Below are positions 11,038-32,224 of a stretch of 64,000 bases of DNA, piece after piece; within the stretch, counting starts at the first letter, position 1, and the number at the start of each line of letters is the position of its first letter. The translations under genes and the position numbers were made by a program. The notes under the pieces were generated by a model that saw only the letters and a list, made by a program, of their open reading frames with translations, searched no databases and was not told the origin of the DNA. This DNA comes from Centroberyx gerrardi (lineage: Eukaryota; Chordata; Actinopteri; Beryciformes; Berycidae), in assembly GCF_048128805.1 (NCBI RefSeq), contig NC_135999.1:23707659-23771658 (forward strand), in the 5' to 3' direction.

Positions 11038-13272
11038 GCGGAGTACCAAAACACACCACACGATATAACCAATGACATTCAGTCATTCTACCGATAATTT
11101 AATACTTTTTTCTTGCATTTTACTCACATGGGCCTCAGGATACTATAAAACTTGCTTGGCCTTATGCAGGAACCGAGCCTACCCATCGATTTGATCTTAA
11201 ATGGTCTTAATAATATAAGTTCCATGGTTCTTACGTACAATTTAAGCAACTTTTTGGCATTCATCAATGTCCTCTTATTTCCTGGCTCGTAGGTAAGAAC
11301 ACAATTGAAAAGTTACTTATTTCAGTACTCACAACTCTTGTTGCGCTTTGCATCAGGGTTTAAGTCGTTTTTAACCGTTTTTTAAAAGCTATTTACATGA
11401 TTAAAACACAAAACAGTCTGTAATGTGCATGGCACACTGGAGCCAGAGACATTTGCAGAATGAAATAAAGATTCTGTTAATACATTTATTTTAGTTTCCA
11501 TCAACCATGACTTTATCAATGACACTCCTCTACTAAAAACACAAGGAAACTAGGCTATTTAATTGATTTGAAGAAGGCATATGGAGAGCAAAACAAAAAG
11601 CCACGCCTAAATTGAGCTCTAAAGGTCTAGAGTTGGGTTTGCTTCTTACCATCGTCCTCAGCTCCTCATAACTCATGCAGCAGTAGTTGTGTGGTTGTTT
11701 GTGGCTGCAATGCGCTCATCCATTAGTTATATTTGTCCTGTCCCCTCCCGTGACTGCAATCCTACACCTCACGTTTATTGCGTTCAGTTTCAAATAAAAC
11801 CATTTCCTTTTAACAAGCATTAAGCTTCTTATTCACACTTGAAAACGACAACTTTTTACTCATAGTAACTTCAGGTGATAGGTTCGCCATCTCTGATTAA
11901 TCAAATGCCTGAATGAATGAAAATCCCCTTGCTGCCCTTTTTTCCCGTCTGTTTATCCGTCAAATGCAGCCAGGTTTGCTCGTCTAGAGGTCCTTAAGTC
12001 TTAAGTCTGTTTTATATGGGCTTACTGGGGAGTTTACATAATGCCAATTACAAATTGTCCCCTTCCAATTTAAGATAAAGAGGGATTCATCAATGGATTT
12101 TTGTGCATAAGAACAGAATTGAGGGTCTGTGCACATTTCCTGAATCTGACCTGGTATTTCTCTTACATTCTTATATTACACAGGTTTAAATTCTGCTCCA
12201 TTCCTTTTAGCAATGCTAATTTAAACCTCATGTGGGTGCAAGAACTCACACAAAAATCTTAAGTGTCAACAAAGTCAGCGGCCCATTCATTGCCTATGGA
12301 GCGGTGCCATATTTACATCCAAGTGACACCACAAATTCAAGGGTTAGTTCTCCAGTTTCTAGCTGTAGAAAAGACTGGTGCATGTGTCAGAAGTACTGTC
12401 CTGGGGCACAGCAATAACATATGTGAATTCTGTGGCATAAACACAGCAAATCTGCTGAAGATATAAAAAGGGACTTCACCTACATATATTAATCACAATA
12501 ATAAGAGTATCCTAGAGTTATTTATTAGACAACTGACAACGACGGTGAGAGTCTGCAGGCAATAATTAGTATGTGTAATGCAGCACAAACAGGAAGGCCT
12601 CCTGACTATGCATGACACAATTTCCTAGCAGCTGTTTGGGTAGGCAACAGCACTTCTATCCACTTTTTTGGGCAGTGCTTCCCGATAAAGAAACAAATTA
12701 GATTTTTACACTACAATCAAGAAAATTAGTGTAATAAAACAGCTCTTTACATTTTACAATATCATTCTGTGTTTAATAATATGCAATTACAATATTTACA
12801 AAACACTTCTCTGCATGTGTACACTAAAAAAAAAAAAAAGGGAAAAAAAAAAGTGTTTCAACCTGATAATCAAGGAGGCTGAAGTGCAGAGCATAGCTTG
12901 TACTTTTTTTTTTTAACCACAACCCTGTAAAGAAGTTATTACTGGCCTATGGTGTTATGGATTAGTTTATCTGGATATAGGCCTGCATCCTAGAATGAGA
13001 ACATAGTGGACAAAAATAATTACAGAAAAACTGATATACACTTTATAGAGTTTATGGTGTTATTGAACCAAACTGTGCGTAACAATTTAATTATTACTAG
13101 ACAGTCTCCAAAAGACAGTAAAAATACTCCTGCATGTCACCTTTTCAGTGTCTTCAGTCTTTCTCTCTATAGCATGCCACTGTGCTATAGATTATTAAAA
13201 AAAAAGACACTGGGGTAATAGGCGGGGCCTATTGTGGCACTTCCTCTGCTTTCTGCACCTTTTCTCCGCGCC
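11038..13272. other. intergenic region between gene A and gene B
   Basis: About 2.2 kb without a supported gene. It holds poly(A)-rich tracts near 12823-12852 and short ORFs (for example 12232-12466) without recognisable domains. The 3' UTR of gene B must start here on the - strand; no clear final exon beyond 13273 was found. Confidence 0.5.
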
Positions 13273-16200
13273 TTATACACCGCCTGGAGGTTTATCAGTT
13301 ACCTTGTGTTCTAGCAGTCGCAATTTGATTGTCGGTTTTCTTTCCTTCTTTTCTGGCCCGATCTCCTCGCTTTGCAAAGCTTGCAAAGTTTTGACACCGT
13401 CTGGATCGGGTTTCTCAGAGGTGTCGTTCAAATGCACATTGTGTGTGTTGTGTTGTTCATTTTTTAACCTATGGTTAAGAAGAAGCACCCTGAATGCCGT
13501 ATTCTGTTCGCTCTGTGAATACTTCTGAACGCTCTCCAGAGACAAACAATATTTCTTCAACTCCTCGACGTTTCCTTTCAAGAGTTTTGTCTCATCTGGC
13601 TTCGTCTGTCCAGGTCGCTCGGTGTCAATGACCTGCAGACAGCGCGGCCTTGACAGCGTCTTTGATTTTTGTGTGACGTTGAGAGGCTGAACCGGATTTG
13701 AATTTTGCATATTCAAATAGGTGAGCTGACGGTTACTGGCCTGTTGGAGGAATGCGTTACTCTGGGCAGAGGCTAACTGAAAGGCGTTTAAAGTCGGGAC
13801 CCTGGGGTAAGGGAGGTACCCAGGGAGATGAGGCAAGAACGGCATGGGTCGAACAGGAAACAGCCAGTTAGGAGGCACAGCGGGGGCTGCTGGGTATGTG
13901 TACGGCGAGTACTGCGCTGCCGAGTAAGTCGGCATCGCAGGCGTTGGAGGAGCTTCAGATACAGTGTAGGCAGGACTAGGAGAAAATAAGGGAAAGGCAA
14001 CGCTCTCCTGGGACTCGTCTCCACCCTTGTCGCTGTCCTGTAAAGAACTACTGCTGCTCTTGTCATTGGTATAGGAATATTCAACGGTTTGGGGTACCTC
14101 CATTATATTCCTCGGAGCCTCGTATGAGTCTTGTTTTAGGGAAAACTGCTGAGTTAAAGGGCCAAAACTAGACCTGCCTGATGACGAGGATCTACTATGC
14201 CGTTCTGGGGAGAGCGCTCGCTTCGTCTCAGTTTCCCTCCTCTCCTTATGACCGTGGCCTCCGTCACTGTCCTTCTTTCCATATAACCGCTCCTGAATTC
14301 GATTTGACATCTGGCCCAGCTCCTCGAATCCCAAATCCATGCCGATGGCCTGCAGTACATCCTGCATCTGCCTGCGCTTGTGCTCATCTTCAGGTCTCAC
14401 TTTAGTCTTTTCCACCACCGGGGGGGACCTGGATCTACTGCTAGAGCTAAAATGGCTGCTTCCTACAGCCTTTTCATCAGATAGAGACTTTTCATCAGAC
14501 ACTGAGCGCTCTTTCGGACTACGAAGGCAAGATTTTATCCCTTTGCTGCTAACAGGTCTGTGATCCTGTGGTGGAGCCGCCTCTCTCTGGGATCCCTCGT
14601 TCTCACTCCAGTAATGGCTATTTTGGCAGCTCTCCTGCTGCCTTGCACAACTGGGAGACCACAGATGATCCACAGCGTTCGGGAGAGAAGCTGGAGACTG
14701 CGGCGGATCATCAGCGACTTTGGAGGACTGACCGACTATCTTGGTGAGCATGGCGACATCCACCCCCTTGTTGAGCACGTTGAGGAAACGCTGGAAGCCC
14801 TTGGCTGCCGTCTTCTGCTCAGCAAGTCTCTCAGCAAGAGCAGCACTTTGGTTGGTGACATCATGGTCAGCATCAAAAACCTGATGGGAAACACACAGAG
14901 GCAAAAATAAGCAACCACAGTTTTTGTTGTCATCTATGCTCTCTTTGCTAGCTACATGCTATTTGTTGAAAGAAGGGCCAGCAGAAAACTGTATAACCTG
15001 AAGCGCTGTGGAAGTTGTGCCATCTCAGGACGAAGTCTGCATCAAATGGTTCAATGTCTTTAGCTTAGTTCACCTTTAGGAGTTATTTGTATGGTTGAGC
15101 TTGCTTACTCACCTGGGGTATTTTTTTAAAGTGGCTTCAGAGAAGCTCGTTTTTTGTGTTCTGGCAAAAATTTTTGCAACATATCAAACAACCTGTAAAA
15201 AATGCATAGCCATTAAAGGAACATGTCTCCCCAAAAAGAAAATTCTGTCACCATCTACTCAAGTGAAAAATTATTGCTGGGCCATGTTGTATTAAGGCAG
15301 ATGTCTTAAAGTCTTCTTTGAAATGATACACTGCTAAACTAAGGCCCTTTACCATTTTAGTTGAGTGGGCTAAGGAGCTTGATTTTAAGAATATTAGCTA
15401 AGGCAATGGGTTAGCTTGTAAAGCTGCTTTGGCAAAGCTAATTGTTAAGTCTCAAGAGAAAAGCAGAGGAATGGCACAGGGTGGATACTGAGACTATTGT
15501 TCAACTAGCTAATGATGGCAAGACAGCCGCAATAAAAATCAAGTGAAATGGGTGAGATCTCTCTTTTAAAGAAGTAGAGGATATACTTTTGGGCTTGTGG
15601 TAGATTCATGCAGGTAATAATCAACTCATGGATCTTTTGAAACAAGCCTACCTGTCCACGAGATTCATTCATTGAAGGCCTTGTCCTGGTGTGACGACGA
15701 TCCTCATAATCCGGGGAAGGACTGTCATTCCTGTCTCTGGGTTTGGCTTGACTCTGATCGAAACGGAAGAACTATTAATTACAAGATGGGGTTTGAGAAT
15801 GATCTAGGCTAATTTAAACATGGTCATCCACATAAGGATTGTTTTTTTAAAAGACAATAATAAACTATTGCAACTCCTGACACTCAGGTTCAACCACAGT
15901 GTGAAAAGAGAATATGATAATACCCTTGTGGGAAATTCTTGTGATCGCGTCCTCTCTCGCGAATGGTCATTGTTCCTTTCTTCAAAATGTCTATCCATGT
16001 AATATCCAGATGGTCGTTTGTATGCGAAATCTTCATGTTGTTCCCTGTGTTTTGAATCTTTAGGCATTTTCCTGTATTTGAAATCCTCTTGTGGCGGTTG
16101 CCTGTGTTTAAAATCCTTAGGTGGGTGTCTGTGTGTGAAATTGTCTGGTGATTTCCTGTACCTTGTATCTTCAGGTTCTTGCCTGTATCTGAAATCATCA

Positions 16201-16658
16201 TCCTCTGTATGCCTTCGCCGTTTCTTTTCAGACATGCTCCATTCTGGCAAAGACTTTGACTCCGCAGCTTTCTTGTGGGCGTCCCCAAGTTCCCTCTTTC
16301 TCTGCAGAAACTCCTGGTTCTCCTCCCTAGGTTTTGCATATTCTCTGTCCAAGTCAATGTCCTTGTCAGGGGTGACGCAAGCAAGACTGTGTCTCCTCAC
16401 TGGGCTCCTTCTGCTCCAGTCCCTGTTCGACGAGTCTTTACTGTACATACTCTTAGGCAAGTCACTGTACTCCCGGTTCCCTCTAGTCCTGTCTGTGCTA
16501 CTGTGTGCCTCTCCACCATATTTATGGTAGGAATCCCGCGGCACGTCACTTTGATGTCCTCGCCTTTCTTTCCATCCGTCATCGTAGTCGTCCCACTGCC
16601 TCGTGCTTCTGTCTCCATACTGCCGCCTGTGGCCGTACTCAGGTTTCCTTGAGTTCAT
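13273..16658 (-). CDS. ZNF318-like RS-rich protein, gene B (tandem paralogue)
   Basis: Three exons on the - strand: 15924-16658 (245 aa), 15652-15753 (34 aa) and 13303-14880 (526 aa), all phase 0. After the donor at 13302 the frame reads nine more codons to a stop at 13273, so either that donor is not used or a further exon was missed. Exon 1 is Arg/Asp/Ser-rich and carries seven tandem repeats of about nine residues of the type DFKHRQPPK (residues 155-216). Exon 3 holds FQRFLNVLNKGVDV, SSSRSRSPP, the block LQAIGMDLGFEELGQMSNRI then QERLYGKK, and RPRCLQV, in the same order as gene A. These shared blocks make A and B tandem duplicates of one ZNF318-related ancestor; the function is inferred as nuclear. 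A 5' leader acceptor (ATGTTGCAG) lies just upstream of the ATG near 16704. Confidence 0.8.
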
Positions 16659-18426
16659 GATCTCAAGGCGGCTCTGGCAGTCGGGCTGCTTTCAAAGACG
16701 TGCTGCAACATAAAAGAAAATCATAAGCTTCTTGTATTCTCTTATATTGTCAATATATAGGCTAATATCAATAAAGGATCCCATTACCTGGATGGCTGAA
16801 AAATTATCTAATGTACTTTAAATAGTTCCATTTGTCAAACAAATAACTAACCTGTATATATCTAAAGTACTTTGTGTCAAAGATAACATAACTTAAAAAT
16901 ATAAACAGTGCTATACTGTTCTGTTTGTTGCTTGCTTTTGTCTACAAGGTGAAGAATAGAAATGAGACCCCTTTTACAGAGAAATCTGCTTTTCTGCTCC
17001 TCTGCCCTGCTACATCTCTCTGTGCTGTCAGTCTCTCCTGTATCTTTACATCGTTAAATTACAGCCTTTGACATTATTATCTACTCTGTTTTACTGCTCA
17101 GCAGCTCCTCTGGTCCAGACTGTCCTGCTCCTCCTCAGGACGAGTCCTTTTCCTTCTTTGAAAATATTTTTCAATATTAATCTGGGTTGAGGGAGCAAAC
17201 ATTCAGAGTCAGAGTTAAAAAGTTAAAAAGTTAATATTAACGCATCAGTCCACTCAGTGGATACGGACTAGCAGCTAGGCTATACAGCGTGCTAATCTCG
17301 GAAACTCAGCTGTATTCCGAGTAACGTTAACTGTTAGTTCTTCTTTTCGGGAATTCAGTCGGCCGTCTTCTTGGCATGGAAAAAAAATATTCCTCACGCG
17401 TGTGCAGTGGGAGGCGAACAGACGGGTCCGGTGAGAGAGCGAGTGAGCGAGAGAGAGAGAGAGAGAGAGACCGAGCAACAGAGAGAGAGAGAGGGGGAGC
17501 AACAGAGAGAGCTAGCGAGAGAGACAGAGAGAGAGAGATCGCGTGGAGCAATTAGGGGCTGAGCGAATCAATGCGCTACACGCAGTTCTACGATTAAATA
17601 GTGAAAAAAAAAAAAAATTGTGGCGGTCAGTGCTGATATTGTGGCGGCCTGCCACAAAGTTTTCTATGTGTGGGAAACCCTGGAGGGGTAGAGCGAGGGG
17701 AGATTGTCCACTAGTTAATCGATCGCGGACGGCGTCGTTCTCTCGGACGGATAAAAAAATAACAAATGCTAAAATGGGTCGCCAAATATACTTTGGCGGC
17801 CGTTAATATACGTGGGCCCAAGTAAAGTCTATGTGTGGGAAACACTGTCTATACATGTGATGTCCTATAAGTGTGATGCAGTCTGGCTACTGCTAACGTT
17901 ACAATTTACATAATCCATTTTATGTTTAGACTCGGCTCATATGGGTGAATTGACTAATGTTAACATTAGCATTAGCTGGCTAACTTGTACTTGCGAGTGG
18001 TAATGAATTGGATATTTAGTTAACCTGACCAAACACCCAACTGTCATTTTCTTGACTTCGACAGGCAGTACCGTTTCGTTACGCCTTTGGCTAGCAACCA
18101 TGAAAGTGTTATATTTTGGCTAGCAACCTATTTGTGTTAATCTCTTCCGCCTAACGTTACGCTACATTAGCCAAACAGAGTAAAGAAGTTCCCTGCTGTC
18201 CTGCTAACACTGAACAGTTTGGTTACCTTCTTCTCCACTGGATGCCTCCGCTTGATTTGACAAACAGCAACTTGGAAAAGATGCAGAAACTGGGTCTGGC
18301 AATTCGCAAAGCTGCTAGCAGCAAACTGTCTACCTAGCTGCTAACAGTTTGATCTTTGACTACATCCGCCTGTTCCTTGCCTCCCACAATCTGCAACACG
18401 AGATCTGCACTACCGCCACCTTCTGG
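16659..18426 (-). promoter_or_regulatory. gene B 5' region with GA-rich tract and candidate first exon
   Basis: A likely noncoding first exon ends at a - strand donor near 18228 (GAGAAGAAG then GTAACC), and the acceptor near 16704 leads into exon 1. Between them are an imperfect (GA)n tract at 17432-17538, TAACGTTA-type motifs at 17317, 17890 and 18155, and at 18413-18426 a CTCF-like CCAGAAGGTGGCGG on the - strand. Promoter placement is inferred. Confidence 0.35.
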
Positions 18427-20456
18427 ACGGAGTGTGAATGACACTCATAATAGCTACAGTGGATCACGGCCAGTGTTGTTATTGAAAATAAAGTATTACT
18501 CACTACTCATTTCAAATGAAATATTATTACTTTACTTTTTATATTTTTTAGTATAAAGTATACTTTTTAGTAATGTGTTACACTACCCACTGCATCACTT
18601 CTCTGTTCACTCAAACTTGGCCAGTGTATCCTCCCCTCCTCTCCCTCCACGTGTACCTCTGTGTAAACGATTAGTGTAACTATATAACATGATGTCTAAT
18701 GTTCTCACCATTCTTTCACTCAATAAAGTAATGGATATACTTTCACCTGGAGAAAGTAAACTTTTCTGCCATTTCTCATCTAAACTAGCTGAGAGGACAA
18801 CGAAAACAAATTATGGGATGGGGATAGTTTTTGAACAATTCAACTTCAATCTGACATTTAGAGAGGGTGACAAAAGTGACAAGCTTTATGTAATTTGTAA
18901 TGGTAAAATTATGGATGAAATGGAAGTATTAATTTGTTGCACTACTCTACTGGGCACAGTAATATCACTGCATATACGTTCCCACCCAACACTGCTTGTA
19001 GCACGGAAATAAAGTTCTTATTTTATAATTTTATTACTGCCATCAAGACTCAGTATTAATTATGGCTTACCTACATGTTTTTACAAACTCAAGACACATC
19101 AGAAGGACAGACAGTACACATTCTTTATTGAATCTTTCCCTAAAGGCGAACGAAGAACAAGTTAAACAAATGCCATACTTACAGTATTTGTGCAACGTCA
19201 CACAGCTCTACATAGGCGCCTGTGTAGTCTACATCATTATACTCACTAATGAGGTGCAGTCATTGCTCCCTGGGGTGATACAGATGATAAATGCTCCAAT
19301 CACATTGACAGTTTAGACACTTAGTCTGTGTTAATGATGGAATGGTGTCAGGGATGTGTGTTTGTGTGTGCGAGTGTGTGAGTGAGACGGAGGCCGATCA
19401 GATGGGGAACAGAGAGGATAACAGTCCCAGGGCCATCTCCTGCCGATCTGCGAAAACTAGGCGTCTCCACTTGAGGGCGCTGTAACAGAGGGCAAGTTAA
19501 CACAGAGCAGGTTAGGGATTTATTTGGCTCAGCTGAGAGTAGAGAAGGGTTGGGGGTCAATTCATGGATGAACTCATCAATTCATATTCAACTGAAGAAT
19601 TGGAACTGGAATGTGAAGAAAACCTGCAGGAAACAGAATTGGAATTGAATTGGAATTTCAGGAAGTTTATGTTTATGATTGTGTTTAGGTTTAAGTTGAA
19701 GTTTATGGTCCTTTATTTCGAACATGTAACGAAATACGAAACAAAACAAGAAAATCCATCAAATAAGCAAAGAGAAAATATACAGTAAATTCTTGACAAA
19801 CAAAAAGTAGTCAGTATTACATGTTCATAAAGGAGTAGGAAGAAGTAAAAAAAGTTTTGTCCTACCCCCTTCCTCTAATGAAATAATCACGTCATCAATA
19901 TATGCATATAGTATATATATTAATACATATTACTTTGTACGTCTCAAAAATTCTTCTTATATATTTATATTTGTACTTTTGTTGTTTTGAGGTTGAATTT
20001 AATTCAATGAAATTCTGTTAAATTTCGTGTTTTATTTTGTTTCAGATTACACATAGTGTTAGTGTTATATATTATCAATACTGAATATCATAACATGTTA
20101 AAGGGACCTTTCCAGTGGTATTTGATGCATAACATCTAATCGTAATACATACATAATGATTGAATGTATTTGATTTGTTTAACTGTCTTTTATTCAATTT
20201 ATAATGTTTAGCAAGTCAAGATAGCCTCTCTTAGAAGTGGAATTTCATGGAATTTAATGGAATTCACTTCTGTTTCCCGTCATTCCAATTCAATTTCAAT
20301 TCTGTTTCCTTAGAGCTGGGTGACATTCCAATTCCAACTCCAGGAACTGAATTGGAATTTACCATGTATTCTCAATTAATTTCATCAATGGCCCCAACCC
20401 TGACAGACACACATCTGCATATGACGATATCCAATCTGCACACAAACACTATACTG

Positions 20457-20487
<31 letters not shown>

Positions 20488-20504
20488 TGGAGCCTCCCAC
20501 CTCC
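18427..20504. other. intergenic region between gene B and scrn2 3' end
   Basis: No supported gene. Around 18470-18600 the text resembles a dispersed AGTAATGTGTTACAC-type fish repeat. A 107-codon ORF at 18689-19012 has no recognisable domain. An inverted-repeat element occupies about 19564-20390, and a (CA)n tract at 20461-20487 sits just beyond the scrn2 stop. Confidence 0.5.
19564..20390. mobile_element. DNA element with long inverted ends and an internal LINE-like fragment
   Basis: The left end (about 19590-19672, with AGGAAACAGAATTGGAATTG) matches the reverse complement of the right end (about 20281-20361). The similarity extends in weaker form to the given borders. Inside, 19700-19870 has the phrases CCTTTATTTCGAACATG and AAAGGAGTAGGAAGAAGTAA, which I associate with fish L2-type LINE ends. 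No intact ORF is seen. Confidence 0.6.
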
Positions 20505-28933
<8,429 letters not shown>

Positions 28934-29605
28934 TTAATCATGGGGCTATATCTGATTAGACACTGATGAGACTGTGTAAAATGAGAGTTTATTCAATTAA
29001 TTAACTTGTGATGATCTACTTCAAATAACCACCATAATTCAAATTAAACTTGACACCCAAGCATTTACTTTGTCAGCAAAAAAGTGTGTAAGTTTACCCC
29101 TAAAGTCCTTTGACCACATTATGCATCAAAAGGAAGAGTCCCCATCCATTCCCCACCCAGTTTTGCAGAAAGTCAGATTCAACCGGTGCACTGCCCATCC
29201 CTTTCACACAGGGATTAGGAGGCAGTCTTGTGCAGAAGACTTTATTGACTATAATCTTCACAAATCCGACCGCCACGTTGCTCTATTACCACTCTTGTCG
29301 GCATTTGTAACACTGCATCGCTTTCAATCCGGAAATAATGTCGCCAAAGTGCGCGATCAGTGATCTTGGCTTTCTGGAGGCGCGTCTTTGATCAGTCAGT
29401 GTTTATTATTATGGAGATAAGGCCTGTGTGTGTCGGGGAGCGATGGACCCACACTGTCATTTCCCTTTTTTGGAGAGCGAAACAGAGCGACACGCCTGTC
29501 ATTCCGTGTCAACGCATAGGGGGGAAATTTCGTTAGAAGAGGGTTGAGCGATAGGGCTACTGTAAAACTACTGCTACGCTGTAAAGCTGCTGGAGAAAAT
29601 GTTAC

Positions 29606-29700
29606 CTTTTCAATCGCAAGAGCGGACGGCTGGCTGGGAGAAGGCAGGTTGTAGCGATACCGCGTCACGTGACCAAAAAATCCAAAGGTCTGTACTTAAA
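29606..29700 (-). promoter_or_regulatory. scrn2 candidate 5' noncoding exon and promoter with GTCACGTGAC
   Basis: On the - strand a donor AAAAG then GTAACA ends a presumed leader exon at 29606, upstream of the acceptor at 28850. The 10-bp palindrome GTCACGTGAC at 29664-29673 equals the CLEAR/USF-type E-box bound by TFEB/MITF and USF proteins. The transcription start was not located exactly. Confidence 0.45.
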
Positions 29701-31813
29701 GGTCTCGTCTCGTCTGGCCGTAAACACAGCTCAGTGTCTGCAGTACACGAGCCTAACCGTGCACAGCAGGCCGGTGGCATGATATGGTTTATAATGACGC
29801 TTCCTCTTGTCTGGGTGTTTGTCAGAGCTGCAAACAGCAGGCAGGACAGGCTGGGACTCTTTATGGTGACACCCAATATTCTCATGTGAAAAGCCTATAA
29901 GTTTCCATTCTGTCACTTTATCTAGTCCTGTTATTACCAAGAAGTTAGGTTTCTGCCCCTTTAGGCCAAAAACTCACAGTGCAAAAGAGTGAAACCAACT
30001 CAAATGTAATCATTAACTCGGTGTTTGTACATGTATTTCTCAATTTCAATTCATCAGCTTCACAATTTACATTCCTGAGTTTGTGTAATCTGACTTAAAA
30101 TCATGAGTTGAAAGAACATTGGTCATATAACACTGTAATAATAAGAAACACTGATAGCTTATTAGCATACTTCCCAGCATGCATTGCATTTGAGTTAACT
30201 CCTCCAGGAAGCCTTCCTTAACTTCTTCCTGTTTGGATAAAGTTACAGGATGTAGATTTGTTATGTATGTGGGAATGCTAGATGAATCAAAAGTCTATTT
30301 CTGACTTAATTAAAGTAACCATGATGAAAATTAGTATAGTATAAAAAACTGGAAAAAAGAAGCAGCCATTTTCAGTTTGGCATAACAAATGTACTGACTT
30401 CCCACACTTTATTATCAGAGTTAATTCTGGCCTCGAGGGATAATGGTTTCGTGACACGTAAACAACTGACACTAAAAAGCTTATCACTGGTGAAAGAATA
30501 AGTAACAACTTAATAAACACTTGTCAACTAATATGACATTTGCTGATTGAATTTATTGTCTTAAGGTTGACTCAGTGATTTTTACAACATTAGAACAACT
30601 AATAAAAACTACTCGGCGCTGTTTCAGTCAAGTTGCAATTTCAAAGCAGCGAGGAATCTTATGTTTTGCAGTGTGGTTTCGCAAGTCTAAAAGAGTCTTA
30701 GTCTGGTTTTTGGCAATGTGAAAACTGCCTTAAGGAGACACTGTGGCACAGCATTTATTTTTCACCAGTCCTCAGGATCAGATGCAACTATTCGATGTAA
30801 TAAAACTAGGGTGAACACCTCTAGAGAAACACAGCTTGGTTGTTAAAGTGAATTGGATGGGTGGGGGTGGGAGCAGCAGGTATGTCAGTGGGTTTATCAA
30901 GTGGGCGTATCCCATCACTGATGTTTCGTTGAATTATGAGCATGACACTTCCGTTGGGCTCAACACTAACCCCCCCCACCCACCACCCCCCCCCACCCCC
31001 ACCCCAGACCGACAATCACACTACAATTACTTAAAACTGATACCGCTCAAACCTCACAATAAAACCAATAACTGAACACCCATTAAACAATAACACTTCA
31101 AACAGACAGGGATCCCTCCTCCGGCCTCTGCTGCCTTCTTCACCTGTGCCACAAACAGTTTGCGGAAGATGTGTTTGCTGTAAATTCAAACGGCAATAAT
31201 GTAAACCTGCCCAACAGCATTGCAGTGGCAGTGACACTTCACCCTTGGTATGTCAGCTTGCATCCAAAACCTAGACTGCTGTCGTTAAGTAACGATATGT
31301 ACGTCGACGAGACCCGTTCTGGAAAGTGACTCACGTTGTCTCGTTTTTTGGTTTTATGGCAGCAGCCTGGTAGCAGTTCACACGTCAAAAAGAAGACCGA
31401 GCGCAAACCCGGTCCGAACGTTTGACTTCTGGCTGCGTTTCAAGCCTCCGCAGAGCACCTGGACCCTGTAAGTGCTCAGCTGTGCCCAGCTTTGTAGGGG
31501 GGTGTTGAGGTTTTTTTGGGCGAGCGAATGTCAAAAGCGGTTGCAGTGGTGAGTGGTGTTCCCTCGTGGCACACCAGGAATGCTGAAGGCAACAGGATTT
31601 GAATTCTTCCGAAATTTCTGAGTAGACAGCCTGTTACCTGAACGGCACTTGGCTACTTCCACACCCTCTCCGGCCTTTCATCTCCCCGGAGTGTGCTGAC
31701 AACCGTCGCACATCCTGTCTGCCCTCACACACAAACAGTAAAAAAAAAAAAAAAAAAACCACCATGAGAAGTAAACACCCACCTGAGCCAAAGGCAGACA
31801 CACCCAGGAGAGA

Positions 31814-31851
<38 letters not shown>

Positions 31852-32224
31852 GCACAGACAGAGTGAAGCTACACAGACGAGTGGAAAAGAAACCATGTGA
31901 ACACATCTATATATCAAATCACTTTGACAACAAACACTTAGCACAGTGTTGAATGATGAAATTGTCAAAAATGACGCAGGACGCAAACAAATCAAGGAAA
32001 GCAAAAAACACATTGACGTTTGTTTATGGTTTTAACTACGACTCAAATATTGTACTACGCTGCTGCTGTCCTGTGAGAAACCCTGTGCTGCTTGGTGCAC
32101 ACAGGTTGACATTTAACATCGACTCCAGGGTGAAGAAACATTTTCTACCCGTGGAAGATGATTCCAACAGTCAACTAGAGCAAAAAATAGCAAAAACCAA
32201 CAGCAGGAAGTTTCTACAGAAGCA

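Noticed and set aside
12232-12466. Overlapping short ORFs between genes A and B
   Set aside because: There is no recognisable domain; the text reads like a dispersed repeat and neither ORF has a partner exon.
13273-13302. Nine-residue tail VTDKPPGGV of gene B as a certain C terminus
   Set aside because: The donor GTAACT at 13302 is good, so this tail could be intron; it is kept only as the minimal model.
18689-19012. 107-codon ORF between gene B and scrn2
   Set aside because: There is no domain, no splice context and a base composition like the surrounding intergenic DNA.
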